From Rhodothermales bacterium (lineage in GTDB: Bacteria > Bacteroidota > Rhodothermia > Rhodothermales > UBA10348): 11,707 nucleotides of DNA. The stretch is from assembly GCA_030833605.1 (NCBI GenBank), contig JAURGV010000051.1, positions 1 through 11,707 on the forward strand, given 5' to 3'. The translations under genes and the position numbers were made by a program. Below the pieces are notes generated by a model. The model made no database searches. It saw only the letters and a list, made by a program, of their open reading frames with translations, and was not told the DNA's origin. Every line of letters begins with the position of its first letter. Positions within the stretch are counted from its first letter, which is position 1. Below are positions 1 to 7,907 of this stretch, one piece after another.

Positions 1-1
1 A

Positions 2-685
2 GGACATGCTGCCCATGGCTTGCTGGTAGGGCGACCGTTCCGGTCGCCCCACCACTCGATTTCGAAAGCAGGCTTACTAGGAGGGGGGAATCCTACCCTT
101 CCAGGGGAAATATCCTTGGCCCACAACGGGGTTTTATTCTTGGACGAATTAGCAGAATTTGATCGTTCAACGCTAGAAGGCCTTCGTGAGCCCCTAGAAG
201 AGGGGAAGGTGATCATTTCGCGTGCGAGTGGAGCCATAGAGTACCCCGCTCGCTTTCAACTCATAGGGGCTATGAATCCCTGTCCTTGTGGCTTTTCCGG
301 TTCGGATCGTCACACGTGTTCGTGTTCGTCAACGGACAAATTTAGATACAGGGCAAAAACCAGCGGGCCGCTCCTTGATCGAATAGATATGAAAATGGTA
401 TTGAAGGACGTTGATCCAACGCACTCGCATCGCAAGGCCGAATCTTCCGACGCCATCCGAGACCGCGTAGAAAAGGCCCGCGTCATCTTCGACAAAGGGA
501 AAGAAATACCGATTCCTGAAGAAGTTACCCAACTGTTAAACCGCTCCGTAATGCGGTTAGGCCTAACTATGCGATCTCGAGACCGAACAGCAAACCTTAG
601 TCGTTCAATTGCCGCATTAAAAGGTCGTGCTATCCCTCGCAGCTCTGATTTAGCCGAAGCGATCACATACCGGGTCCATGGCTAG
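2..685 (+). CDS. comM: YifB/ComM-family Mg-chelatase-like AAA+ ATPase, C-terminal part (5' end outside window)
   Basis: The reading frame is open to the left edge, so this is the last 227 residues of a protein normally near 500 aa. What is visible is the later half of the ATPase core and the C-terminal domain of the Mg-chelatase (ComM/YifB) family: the RPFRSPHH stretch, the GEISLAHNGVLFLDEL segment with the Walker B acidic pair (DE), the conserved MNPCPCG turn followed by further cysteines (CSCS), an arginine-containing GPLLDRID motif, and a C-terminal LTMRSRDR...RSIAALKG...LAEAITYR block matching the family's Mg_chelatase_C end. The Walker A part would lie upstream. Relatives such as ComM act on DNA, as a helicase promoting branch migration during natural transformation; that role here is inferred from family only. 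It converges on the exbD end of the minus-strand operon, and the two stop codons overlap. Family assignment is very secure; the gene symbol is by homology. Confidence 0.93.
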   Translation, partial: GHAAHGLLVGRPFRSPHHSISKAGLLGGGNPTLPGEISLAHNGVLFLDELAEFDRSTLEGLREPLEEGKVIISRASGAIEYPARFQLIGAMNPCPCGFSGSDRHTCSCSSTDKFRYRAKTSGPLLDRIDMKMVLKDVDPTHSHRKAESSDAIRDRVEKARVIFDKGKEIPIPEEVTQLLNRSVMRLGLTMRSRDRTANLSRSIAALKGRAIPRSSDLAEAITYRVHG

Positions 686-1098
686 AATACACTAACCGGA
701 TTTTCTCGATCGGTTGCTAACATAAATCGAAGATTCAAGGCTTTAGCAATACTGCCTACCGCGGCCATGTGCTTGATCTGGGATTCTTCGTCAGCACGGA
801 GTACCAAAGCGGTTTTTGTGCCGCCAGATGCATTTTGAATCGCCTCCAGTAAGCGTTCTCTCGACACTCGCTGCTGCTCAACGTAGTAGGAACCGTCTTT
901 TGTTACCACCACCGCTACATACTGGTCTTTAGTAGGTGCGGCTGTTTGTGTTTTTGGTAACGTTACTTCAATCCCAAATTGAGGGATGAAACTGGAGGTC
1001 AGCAGGAAGAAAACAAGCAAAAGAAGCACGATGTCAGCCAATCCAGCAAGACTGTAATTGGCCAATGGCTTTCTATCTGTAGAAAAATTGGTTGACAT
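682..1098 (-). CDS. exbD: ExbD/TolR-family biopolymer transport protein
   Basis: A 138-residue protein with the ExbD/TolR layout: a short cytosolic N-terminus (about 1-18), one membrane segment (about 19-38) holding a single buried acidic residue, Asp22, in GLADIVLLLLVFFLLT, and a periplasmic domain of about 100 residues. Asp22 aligns with the proton-carrying aspartate of ExbD. The segment after the membrane (FGIEVTLPKT) is the typical ExbD/TolR continuation. Together with the ExbB-like protein just upstream it should form an inner-membrane proton channel that turns proton-motive force into mechanical work. It is the last gene of the five-gene operon and starts only 5 bp after the exbB stop, with no clear Shine-Dalgarno, so translation is probably coupled. 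ExbD and TolR cannot be separated by sequence alone here; no tonB, tolA, tolB or pal is seen in the window. Confidence 0.93.
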   Translation of the reverse strand: MSTNFSTDRKPLANYSLAGLADIVLLLLVFFLLTSSFIPQFGIEVTLPKTQTAAPTKDQYVAVVVTKDGSYYVEQQRVSRERLLEAIQNASGGTKTALVLRADEESQIKHMAAVGSIAKALNLRFMLATDRENPVSVF

Positions 1099-1103
1099 GG
1101 CGC

Positions 1104-1817
1104 TTAGAAGCTATTGCTGTAGGAGGATTTCTGTGATCCAGCGTCCGATGCAGGAGACTGTAGCATGTCGATAAACTCAGTGGCCGACTGCTCCATGTCG
1201 TTGACCAGTGCGTTTATCTTGCTTAGGAGATAGTTGTAGAAAAAGAGAGCCAAAATCCCGACTATCAAACCTCCTGCGGTAGAAACAAGAGCTTCCCAGA
1301 TACCGCCTGCCAATACGCTAGGGTCCACATTTCCCTGCAGGTTTTGGATCTCTTGAAAAGCTTCAATCATCCCCGTAACCGTACCAAGAAAGCCAAGCAT
1401 GGGTGCAATCCCTGCCACGCTAGCCAATAGGTCCATTCTGCGCTCCAATTGAAACGCTTCCCACTTTCCAGCCGCATTCACAGCGTCTTGAATTTCGGAG
1501 ATCGGTCTTCCAAGACGATCCAGTCCGTGGTTAAGTATTCGGGTCAAAGGTTTATTCTGAGCAGCACAAAAAGCTTGGGCACCGTTTGTATTTCCTTGGC
1601 GGACGTAATCCCGAACCCTGCCCATAATTTCAGACCGATCGGAATCTGCCTTACGAAGCGTTATGAGGCGTTCAACGAGTAGGTAGACCGTGAGAATGGA
1701 CAGGAGGAAGATGGGGATCATGATCCATCCAGCCTGAAAAATAATGTCTAATTGACTGGCCGAAGCTGCGTCGTTTGCTGCTTGCAAGCTATCCAAGCTG
1801 ATTCCTACTTCTTGCAT
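1104..1817 (-). CDS. exbB: ExbB/TolQ/MotA-family proton channel protein
   Basis: A 237-residue protein with three predicted membrane segments: about 29-48 (WIMIPIFLLSILTVYLLVE), 129-153 and 172-198. The second contains LGFLGTVTGM and the third contains ALVSTAGGLIVGI, the two signature blocks of the ExbB/TolQ proton-channel family; Thr146 and Thr180 correspond to the conserved threonines lining the ion path. A cytosolic domain of about 80 residues lies between the first and second membrane segments, as in the family. Length matches ExbB. It is the fourth gene of the operon, 54 bp after the HU-SPOR gene and 5 bp before exbD, and would assemble with ExbD as the stator. The C-terminal tail (about 220-237) is Ser-rich and looks disordered. 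The choice between ExbB and TolQ is not decidable, but the family call is very secure. Confidence 0.94.
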   Translation of the reverse strand: MQEVGISLDSLQAANDAASASQLDIIFQAGWIMIPIFLLSILTVYLLVERLITLRKADSDRSEIMGRVRDYVRQGNTNGAQAFCAAQNKPLTRILNHGLDRLGRPISEIQDAVNAAGKWEAFQLERRMDLLASVAGIAPMLGFLGTVTGMIEAFQEIQNLQGNVDPSVLAGGIWEALVSTAGGLIVGILALFFYNYLLSKINALVNDMEQSATEFIDMLQSPASDAGSQKSSYSNSF

Positions 1818-1871
1818 GTGATAAACACTCTGTCAGAATAATTGTTAAAATGATGATTGTGCTACAACAGA

Positions 1872-3122
1872 TCACCGAATTCGGTAAACCCAAGACCCTT
1901 CGGGCAACTTATTGCCTAATTCTTCAATGGCATTCTTCGCTTGAGATGCGGTGGGGTACACCCCAACGCCCATTCTAAATCTAACCGAGCCATTTGATTC
2001 ACCTTCAAGGATTCCCATCGGTAAATTCAAATGAGCCATTTCGGGCATTCCTGCTTCTGCTACCGTTTTGGTTAACGCCGATCGAACGATAATAGTATAT
2101 CCGATTGTTTCCTGTGTAAATACTTTAATCGTCTCCGTGCTAGATGAGGCACCATTATTATTTGGCGAACCAGCAACAGGTTTAGAACCTGCAGGCAAGT
2201 CTTGTTCAACGCTGTTCGATGAATCGGGAGCGGTTAGCGTTGATCCTTGCGTTAAAACCGAGTCCTGTTCGGTTGGAATTGCGTTTCCCAGACCCGATAC
2301 AGCACTTGAATCCTCGCCGACTGGGGTGGAAGAAGCAAGGGATGGGCTGTCGGACATCCATTGCCATGGTTGCACCAAAATCACCGACACGATTATGATT
2401 ACTAGGCCTGAAACAAGCAAAAGCGCGCCCTTGGAAGAACCGTTACGATTGGCTCGAACACTGGAAACGGATCTCCGTGATTTTAGATGAGAAGGCTTGG
2501 TTTGCCTGATCGCGGTTGGTTTGGCAGGGGGCGCAACGGGCGTTTCGGGCGGGTCCGTCAAAATTGCGGTGTCAGCTGGATCGGGCTCGATCTGTTGGAT
2601 GTCGTTCTGTTCGGGGACTGACTCTAGGGTATCCCGCTGTACCGAAGCTGGAACAGCAACGGGAACGGGCACCGGGGATAAATGAGCAAATTTGGCGTTC
2701 ATGCCAGCCACGAATGCTGCAGAAAACTCTACTACAAAACCCAAGCCGTCGGATTTGATATCGCCAACAAGAAGGAAAGGCACAGAACCAGCACCGCTTA
2801 TGTGCTCAGCAATCGCATCATAATCAAACCCTGAAAACTGAATCCATTTTGAAGTTCGTTTTTTACTTTCTGCCGTTTGCCCTTTAGAAAGGCCATACGT
2901 TTTCGGGTCAACTACATCGACAACAGACGGCGAATAGTTTTTCGATGTCTTCCATTCTGCATGCATCCGGGGTGGATGCCAGAATGTGCCGCCGTCCGTT
3001 TCTTCCTTAAAGGCAGGGATGCGCGAGGCAGATAGGGAACCCAGCCCCGGCAAAACGACACAATCGCCTTGAAGCAGCGCCGTTGCGGTAGCTACTCCTA
3101 ACTCCGATATGTTGTCCTGCAT
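1872..3122 (-). CDS. HU-CCDC81-like / transmembrane / SPOR domain protein
   Basis: A 416-residue protein with an unusual three-part layout. Residues about 1-150 resemble the paired HU-like (CCDC81-type) domains found in Bacteroidota: GDCVVLPGLGSLSASRIPA with HPPR downstream fits the first, and SVPFLLVGDIKSDGLGFVVEF the second. A Pro-rich linker follows (about 150-215), then a basic stretch (HLKSRRSVSSVRANRNGSSK) directly before a single membrane segment (about 232-251), a Ser/Thr-rich linker, and a C-terminal SPOR-like peptidoglycan-binding domain (about 339-416) ending SWVYRIR. By the positive-inside rule the HU-like part is cytosolic and the SPOR part periplasmic. SPOR domains bind denuded septal glycan in known cases. 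The ATG used here overlaps the preceding stop as TAATG, implying translational coupling; an in-frame TTG two codons upstream is less likely. It sits between an outer-membrane barrel and exbBD. Whether the HU part binds DNA is unknown. Confidence 0.8.
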   Translation of the reverse strand: MQDNISELGVATATALLQGDCVVLPGLGSLSASRIPAFKEETDGGTFWHPPRMHAEWKTSKNYSPSVVDVVDPKTYGLSKGQTAESKKRTSKWIQFSGFDYDAIAEHISGAGSVPFLLVGDIKSDGLGFVVEFSAAFVAGMNAKFAHLSPVPVPVAVPASVQRDTLESVPEQNDIQQIEPDPADTAILTDPPETPVAPPAKPTAIRQTKPSHLKSRRSVSSVRANRNGSSKGALLLVSGLVIIIVSVILVQPWQWMSDSPSLASSTPVGEDSSAVSGLGNAIPTEQDSVLTQGSTLTAPDSSNSVEQDLPAGSKPVAGSPNNNGASSSTETIKVFTQETIGYTIIVRSALTKTVAEAGMPEMAHLNLPMGILEGESNGSVRFRMGVGVYPTASQAKNAIEELGNKLPEGSWVYRIR

Positions 3123-4870
3123 TACCAACGGTATTTTGCCCCGAAATACACGATTGAAGACTCAAATGGATACATATGCCAAAATTCTGGGCTCTTACCC
3201 AAGTTTCTGATTCCTGCGGTTACTCCGTAATCGGATGTAATGTAATACGAACCCTCCACTCCAAAAAGCATAAGACCGCCCGTAGTTTTCGTACCCGCTA
3301 AGTCAATGGGGCGCGAACTTTCGTGCTTAGCCGAAAACGTAACCAGGCCTTGCCCATCTAAAAAGCTTGCTGAAACGAAGCTTCCTACGACCAACGGCGA
3401 GAAATAAGGAACATCAACCTTTAAATCGGTCAGTTCCGCCTTCCGATACGTCGCATCGAGTCCAAACTGGAGACCCGGTTTAAGCATAACGGCGGCGTCC
3501 CATTTTCCGAATATCATCGAAATGGAATCGTATCCAAACTCTGGATAGGCATCGGAATAACCGTTGATAGGGGATAAGCCTTGGAAGGCGAATCTGGAGA
3601 AAGGCTGATCTTTATAGCCGCCTTGTAGCGTCGACGTGAAAAACTCCGACTGATACTCCACTCCGGACTTCGCATTGATTGACGATAGGCTCGGCAGAAG
3701 CAGGGGCTCATCTCGAATAAAAGGAGACTGCGTAAACGCTGACTTCATGAGTCCAGCATCCATCACGGGTTGATTACCCGCAAATATTCGGATGGACGGT
3801 GACAGTGTATAGCTCAGCTCTGCAAACGGTGACAAATAGGCCAGTGATCTGGATCTGTCTGAATTCGCCTGGGCATCAGCACGGAAGCCAAGGACTGCCA
3901 CGCCGGCCTTAATATTCAGGTTTCTGGAATACAGATAGCTAATTTCCGCCTGTGAAATCCCAGATTGGACGGTTGACCCTGGGAAAGAACCACTATCCAA
4001 TCCGGAAGTGGTCGCTAAAGCTTTTAACGCAATGTATCCATCCGGAATGGGCACGCTCAGCGAAGCATCGGTGGACAGGAAATTCTCGGTTCGTTTGGTG
4101 GACGGGTCTACTCGGACGCTGGGGTCAAAAACGTCTGTATCTACGGCTGATAATCCGCCCCTAACCTCAATTTTGCCAGCTAATGCAGATCCAGGAACGC
4201 TGCCGATTGATAAACTGAGCTCACCACCCGAAAAACTGCGTTCAGGACCTGACAAGGATTGGGCTCCTGCGTCGGCTAACAGACCAAACAAATGATATCT
4301 CGATGTAAACCCTTTGGCCTTCGTTCCTAAAACCACTCGTCCAAGTCGGTTGGAATACGATATACCCGCGTTAAACGTGTCGTAGCCGGAGCCGACCGCG
4401 GCATTTGGGAACGGATCATGACCTTCGCTACCCCTGTAATTCACGGTCAAAACAAGGTAAGAAACCAAGCTATATCCAAGTGTCATCTTCAGAGATAGAT
4501 CACGTTCGAGATATCGGCCTACGGACGCTGATAAAAGCCCATCTTTAGGCGTTCTCTGCGCTAATGCCGATACTTCAGGAGGATCAGGGGGTAGAACGGG
4601 ACTTGGTGGCAGGTCGGCACTGGGCTGCTTGTACGCTTCGGCAAAAGGCAACCGGCTTCCTGGAATATCCGGTACCGGTGGTGGAGGATTAAATCCGACC
4701 AAGGCCTGTCGGCGCAAAGCTGGAAATACAATATTCAGGTCACCCGTAATTTCGACTTCACGAGGTGCTAGATCAGGAAGAACCACGTTCTGCCGAGCAA
4801 TAGCTTCACGCGCAAATAGTCCGCCGAAGCCAATCAATGCTAAGATAGCAAGTCGTTTAACGTAAGACAT
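3122..4870 (-). CDS. Outer-membrane beta-barrel protein with TonB-box-like N-terminus
   Basis: A 582-residue exported protein. Residues 1 to about 26 form a signal peptide (basic start, LAILALIGFGGLFA core, cleavage probably after REAIA). The mature N-terminus has LPDLAPREVEITG, in which EVEITG (38-43) resembles a TonB box, then NIVFPALRRQALVGFNPPPP and a proline-rich stretch to about residue 98. From about 110 to the end the sequence alternates short amphipathic strands and polar turns, as in a barrel, and the final residues (VYFGAKYRW) end in an aromatic, the usual BAM recognition feature. There is no obvious globular plug domain, so it is not a standard TonB-dependent receptor. It overlaps the TPR gene by 14 bp and the HU-SPOR gene by 1 bp, so the three are probably made together. 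The ligand or substrate is not recognisable. Barrel call is firm; function unknown. Confidence 0.82.
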   Translation of the reverse strand: MSYVKRLAILALIGFGGLFAREAIARQNVVLPDLAPREVEITGDLNIVFPALRRQALVGFNPPPPVPDIPGSRLPFAEAYKQPSADLPPSPVLPPDPPEVSALAQRTPKDGLLSASVGRYLERDLSLKMTLGYSLVSYLVLTVNYRGSEGHDPFPNAAVGSGYDTFNAGISYSNRLGRVVLGTKAKGFTSRYHLFGLLADAGAQSLSGPERSFSGGELSLSIGSVPGSALAGKIEVRGGLSAVDTDVFDPSVRVDPSTKRTENFLSTDASLSVPIPDGYIALKALATTSGLDSGSFPGSTVQSGISQAEISYLYSRNLNIKAGVAVLGFRADAQANSDRSRSLAYLSPFAELSYTLSPSIRIFAGNQPVMDAGLMKSAFTQSPFIRDEPLLLPSLSSINAKSGVEYQSEFFTSTLQGGYKDQPFSRFAFQGLSPINGYSDAYPEFGYDSISMIFGKWDAAVMLKPGLQFGLDATYRKAELTDLKVDVPYFSPLVVGSFVSASFLDGQGLVTFSAKHESSRPIDLAGTKTTGGLMLFGVEGSYYITSDYGVTAGIRNLGKSPEFWHMYPFESSIVYFGAKYRW

Positions 4871-7800
4871 TCAATCGGTCCTTTGCGGTTTTGGATTCTG
4901 GTAAATCGGGGTACAGAGAAACAACAATATCGTAAATGCGAACGGCTTGACCTGGATTGCCAAGGGCTTCAAAAGCCAAACCCTGTTGTAAATAGCTCTT
5001 AGAAAGCCATTCAGGGTATCCAGCAAATAGGGCTTGCATTCTACCCAGCGTTTCGATTCCCTTGTCGTATTGCTTTCGTTCAAGCTGGGTTGCGCCGAGC
5101 GTGTACAGCGATTCTGCGCCAATTTCTGTCCGGGAAGCAGTAGCGAGTGCTTCAAAAAGAGTGTCGGATCGTCCGTAATCTTTTTTGGATAGCGAAACCT
5201 TGGCCAGTCCCAAAAACAACGGCTGATTCGTCTCATTCATCTGAGTGTTGCCCAAATACGAATTCAGGACTTGTTCAGCTTCAGCGGCTTTCCCTTGAGC
5301 GAGTAATGCCATGCTCCGGCCATAACGTGCTTGGGCTAGTTTATCGGGCGTAGAAGCCGATTTAGACTCCATGGACGCAAAAACCCGTTCGGCATCGGTA
5401 GGTCGTTTTTGCTTTAACAACAAGTGGCCCAACGCATTAGCGGCATCCGTGTAAACCGCCGCATTGGGATAGTTGGTGATTACTGATCGATAATGGCTTT
5501 CGGCTCGTTCGATATTGTTCAGCGATCTCAATATTTCTCCGGAATAAAAATGAGCATTGGCAAGCAATACCTCATTTTGCGCAGAAGCAATAAACGATTC
5601 GAAATCAGAGAGCGCGTCACGAGCACGTCCACTTTGATATTTTGCTTCCGCTTGCCGGTACCTTAGCTGGTCGGCAGCCGGCGTTCCTTGAAGTTCGGTC
5701 GCTAAGGAATCCACAATAGAGTCTGCGCGATCATCTTGTCCTGCGGCCATCAATGCGAACTGGATGCCAGCGGCCGCGTCGGCCACGAATGGACTAGCCG
5801 GATATTTGGTAAGAACGACTTGGTAAGCTTTTACCGCTTCGTCAATTTTGCCGGCATTAAAAAAAGCGTCCCCAATGCCATATTGCGATTTTGCCGCTAA
5901 CGCATGGTTCGGAAACGTAAGAATGAGGGTCTGATACTCAAGTATGGCTTGTTCATATTCTTGATTCAAGAAATAGAGATAGCCTAAGGAATATTGGGTT
6001 TCTTCTCTCCATTCGCTCGTCGGATAGTCTTCGATGAGCTGACGGAATGTTGAAATAGCCTCAAACGCATCGCCAGAATTCGAATAGGCATGGCCAATTT
6101 GATACAAAGCGTAATCGTCACCATCAGCCGCCATCCGGCTATACACTCGAACGGCTTCTGCATACCGTTTTAAAGCGAAATAGCTATCAGCTAAGCGTAA
6201 TTGCGCATCCGATCGATAGGGGACCGTTCCGGTCTCATTTTTATAGGCGGCTAAAAACTTTTCAAAAGCTGGAATCGCGCTATTGTAATTACCTTGTTTG
6301 AAGTAAGTCCAACCCAACGCGTATTGCACGGCTTCTTTCTGAGAACCGTTCGGGTATTCCCTTTGGTACCGATTAAAAAGGCCTTCCGCCCGATCAAATG
6401 ATTCGAGTTGAAAGTAGCTTTCTGCGGCCCAGAAAAGTGCTTCGGACGTTTTGCTTCCGGCTTTTCCATCGTTGAACAGCTTCATGAACTGGGGAGCTGA
6501 TTCGGTATAATTGCGATTACGATACAACAACCATGCTCTTTGAAATTTGACTTCGGCAAGCAATCCTTCTGGGGCTGCATCTAATGCAATGGCTCGGTCA
6601 AACGCGTCGAACGCTTCATCAAAGTCACCAAGAGAGATAGCCGTATTTCCCAGATGGTTGAGGCCTTCACCCAGTACTTCAGAGTCTGGATAATCGTCTA
6701 CTAGTCGCCTAAACGTTTCATTGGCGTCTTGCCAAAGCCGTTGTTCGTATTGGACTATGCCCAATTCAAGAAGTCCATGATCGGCAAGATGATGTTCTGG
6801 AAACTGGTCGACGTAATTTTGAAGAGCTCCAATCGCTGCGAATGGATTTTCGGCTCGCCGAAGTGAAATGCCTTCGTAATACGCGGATTCGGCCGACAAG
6901 GTGGGATGATCAGCATCATAAACCAACCTAAAGTTGTCTGCTGCCCATTGGAATGCCCCTTCGTAGTAATAATTCCAAGCTAATCCGTACAGGGCACGGA
7001 CGTAATACAGATTCTCGGGGTTGTTTTCCGTGAAATACCGATAGTTTAGGATAGCATTTTCACTGTCCCGGAGCTGGTTAAACGACTCTGCTAACAAAAA
7101 CACAGCCCTATCTTTCGCATCACCTGAAAGATTTGGCATCTGCTTTTGAAGCTCTGTAGACGCCCGGCTAAAATCGTCGATTTCGTAATAAACTTCTCCT
7201 AGTGCCAGTCCGATTTTATTGGCGAACTCCGTACCGGGAAATTTGCTTGACAATCGTTCAAAGGAAGCTGCCGCCTCGTCGTATCGCTTCAACTGAATCT
7301 GGTTGTAAGCAATGGCATAGGCAGCCCTGGGTGCCGTATCGGTGGTTGGAAACTCCGCAACCACTCGTTCAAAATACCGAATAGCTTCGTCCGATCGGCC
7401 TAGCTGGTGGGCTGATTCTCCCATCCAATACAGTGCGAGCGCAGACTGCTCCAAAGTAGGTGAGCGCAACAGAACCGACTCCAGTGTTTCAATCGCACGT
7501 TGAAACTCACCGGCTTCAAAAAAATATTTCCCGAGGGCTAAACGGGTTCCAAAAGAAAAGGGGTGCTGAGGATACTGCTCATCAAACCGAGTAAGCAGCC
7601 GAATGGCATCGTCGTCACGGCCTAGCGCTAAATACGACTCCGCCTCGTAATACATACTTTCCGGAACACGCACATGGGTCGGGTAATCGGATCGAAGGGA
7701 GGCAAAGTGTTCGGATGAAATGGCAAATAAATTGTTTCCAAACTCCGTTAACGCTTCCTCAAAGCGGTTCTCCGCTTGGCGATCAGCCTCCTGAGCGAAA

Positions 7801-7907
7801 GAAACAGACGGCAGCCCTATGACGAAACAGAAGACCAGTCCCCCTAGAAAACAAGTACTTTTATTGAGCCGCGAGGAGGATACAGCTTGACGTAGATTGG
7901 TCAGCAT
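4857..7907 (-). CDS. Large secreted tetratricopeptide-repeat protein
   Basis: I place the start at the ATG at 7907, giving 1016 residues; an in-frame ATG at 7970 would add 21 residues before the signal peptide. With this start the protein opens with a basic region and a hydrophobic core (FLGGLVFCFVIGLPSVSFA) and a probable signal peptidase cleavage before QEADRQ (after about residue 38). Nearly all of the rest is tandem TPR-like helical hairpins, roughly two dozen units, many ending in a YP or FP pair (for example EFPTTD, DYPDSE, TFPNHA, KYPASP), the spacing seen in YbgF/BamD-type periplasmic TPRs. No catalytic domain is visible. It is the first gene of the operon and overlaps the barrel gene by 14 bp. 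A periplasmic scaffold contacting the barrel, peptidoglycan or the SPOR protein is a reasonable inference. It could also be lipid-free and outer-membrane-associated. Confidence 0.88.
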   Translation of the reverse strand: MLTNLRQAVSSSRLNKSTCFLGGLVFCFVIGLPSVSFAQEADRQAENRFEEALTEFGNNLFAISSEHFASLRSDYPTHVRVPESMYYEAESYLALGRDDDAIRLLTRFDEQYPQHPFSFGTRLALGKYFFEAGEFQRAIETLESVLLRSPTLEQSALALYWMGESAHQLGRSDEAIRYFERVVAEFPTTDTAPRAAYAIAYNQIQLKRYDEAAASFERLSSKFPGTEFANKIGLALGEVYYEIDDFSRASTELQKQMPNLSGDAKDRAVFLLAESFNQLRDSENAILNYRYFTENNPENLYYVRALYGLAWNYYYEGAFQWAADNFRLVYDADHPTLSAESAYYEGISLRRAENPFAAIGALQNYVDQFPEHHLADHGLLELGIVQYEQRLWQDANETFRRLVDDYPDSEVLGEGLNHLGNTAISLGDFDEAFDAFDRAIALDAAPEGLLAEVKFQRAWLLYRNRNYTESAPQFMKLFNDGKAGSKTSEALFWAAESYFQLESFDRAEGLFNRYQREYPNGSQKEAVQYALGWTYFKQGNYNSAIPAFEKFLAAYKNETGTVPYRSDAQLRLADSYFALKRYAEAVRVYSRMAADGDDYALYQIGHAYSNSGDAFEAISTFRQLIEDYPTSEWREETQYSLGYLYFLNQEYEQAILEYQTLILTFPNHALAAKSQYGIGDAFFNAGKIDEAVKAYQVVLTKYPASPFVADAAAGIQFALMAAGQDDRADSIVDSLATELQGTPAADQLRYRQAEAKYQSGRARDALSDFESFIASAQNEVLLANAHFYSGEILRSLNNIERAESHYRSVITNYPNAAVYTDAANALGHLLLKQKRPTDAERVFASMESKSASTPDKLAQARYGRSMALLAQGKAAEAEQVLNSYLGNTQMNETNQPLFLGLAKVSLSKKDYGRSDTLFEALATASRTEIGAESLYTLGATQLERKQYDKGIETLGRMQALFAGYPEWLSKSYLQQGLAFEALGNPGQAVRIYDIVVSLYPDLPESKTAKDRLNVLR

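Noticed and set aside
310..666. Minus-strand open frame of 118 codons antisense to the comM-type gene
   Set aside because: The plus-strand product matches a known family along this whole stretch; the antisense product is Arg/Ser-rich with no domain.
1818..1871. Internal promoter or hairpin between the HU-SPOR gene and exbB
   Set aside because: The 54 bp gap is AT-rich but shows no convincing promoter pair, dyad or terminator, so I treat the five genes as one operon.
2068..2490. Plus-strand open frame of 140 codons antisense to the HU-SPOR gene
   Set aside because: It lies wholly within a well-supported gene on the other strand, has no recognisable domain and no ribosome binding site; it is a shadow frame of low-complexity coding sequence.
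4871..5236. Minus-strand 121-codon frame within the TPR gene
   Set aside because: It is a different frame of the TPR coding sequence; the TPR repeats continue unbroken through the same region.
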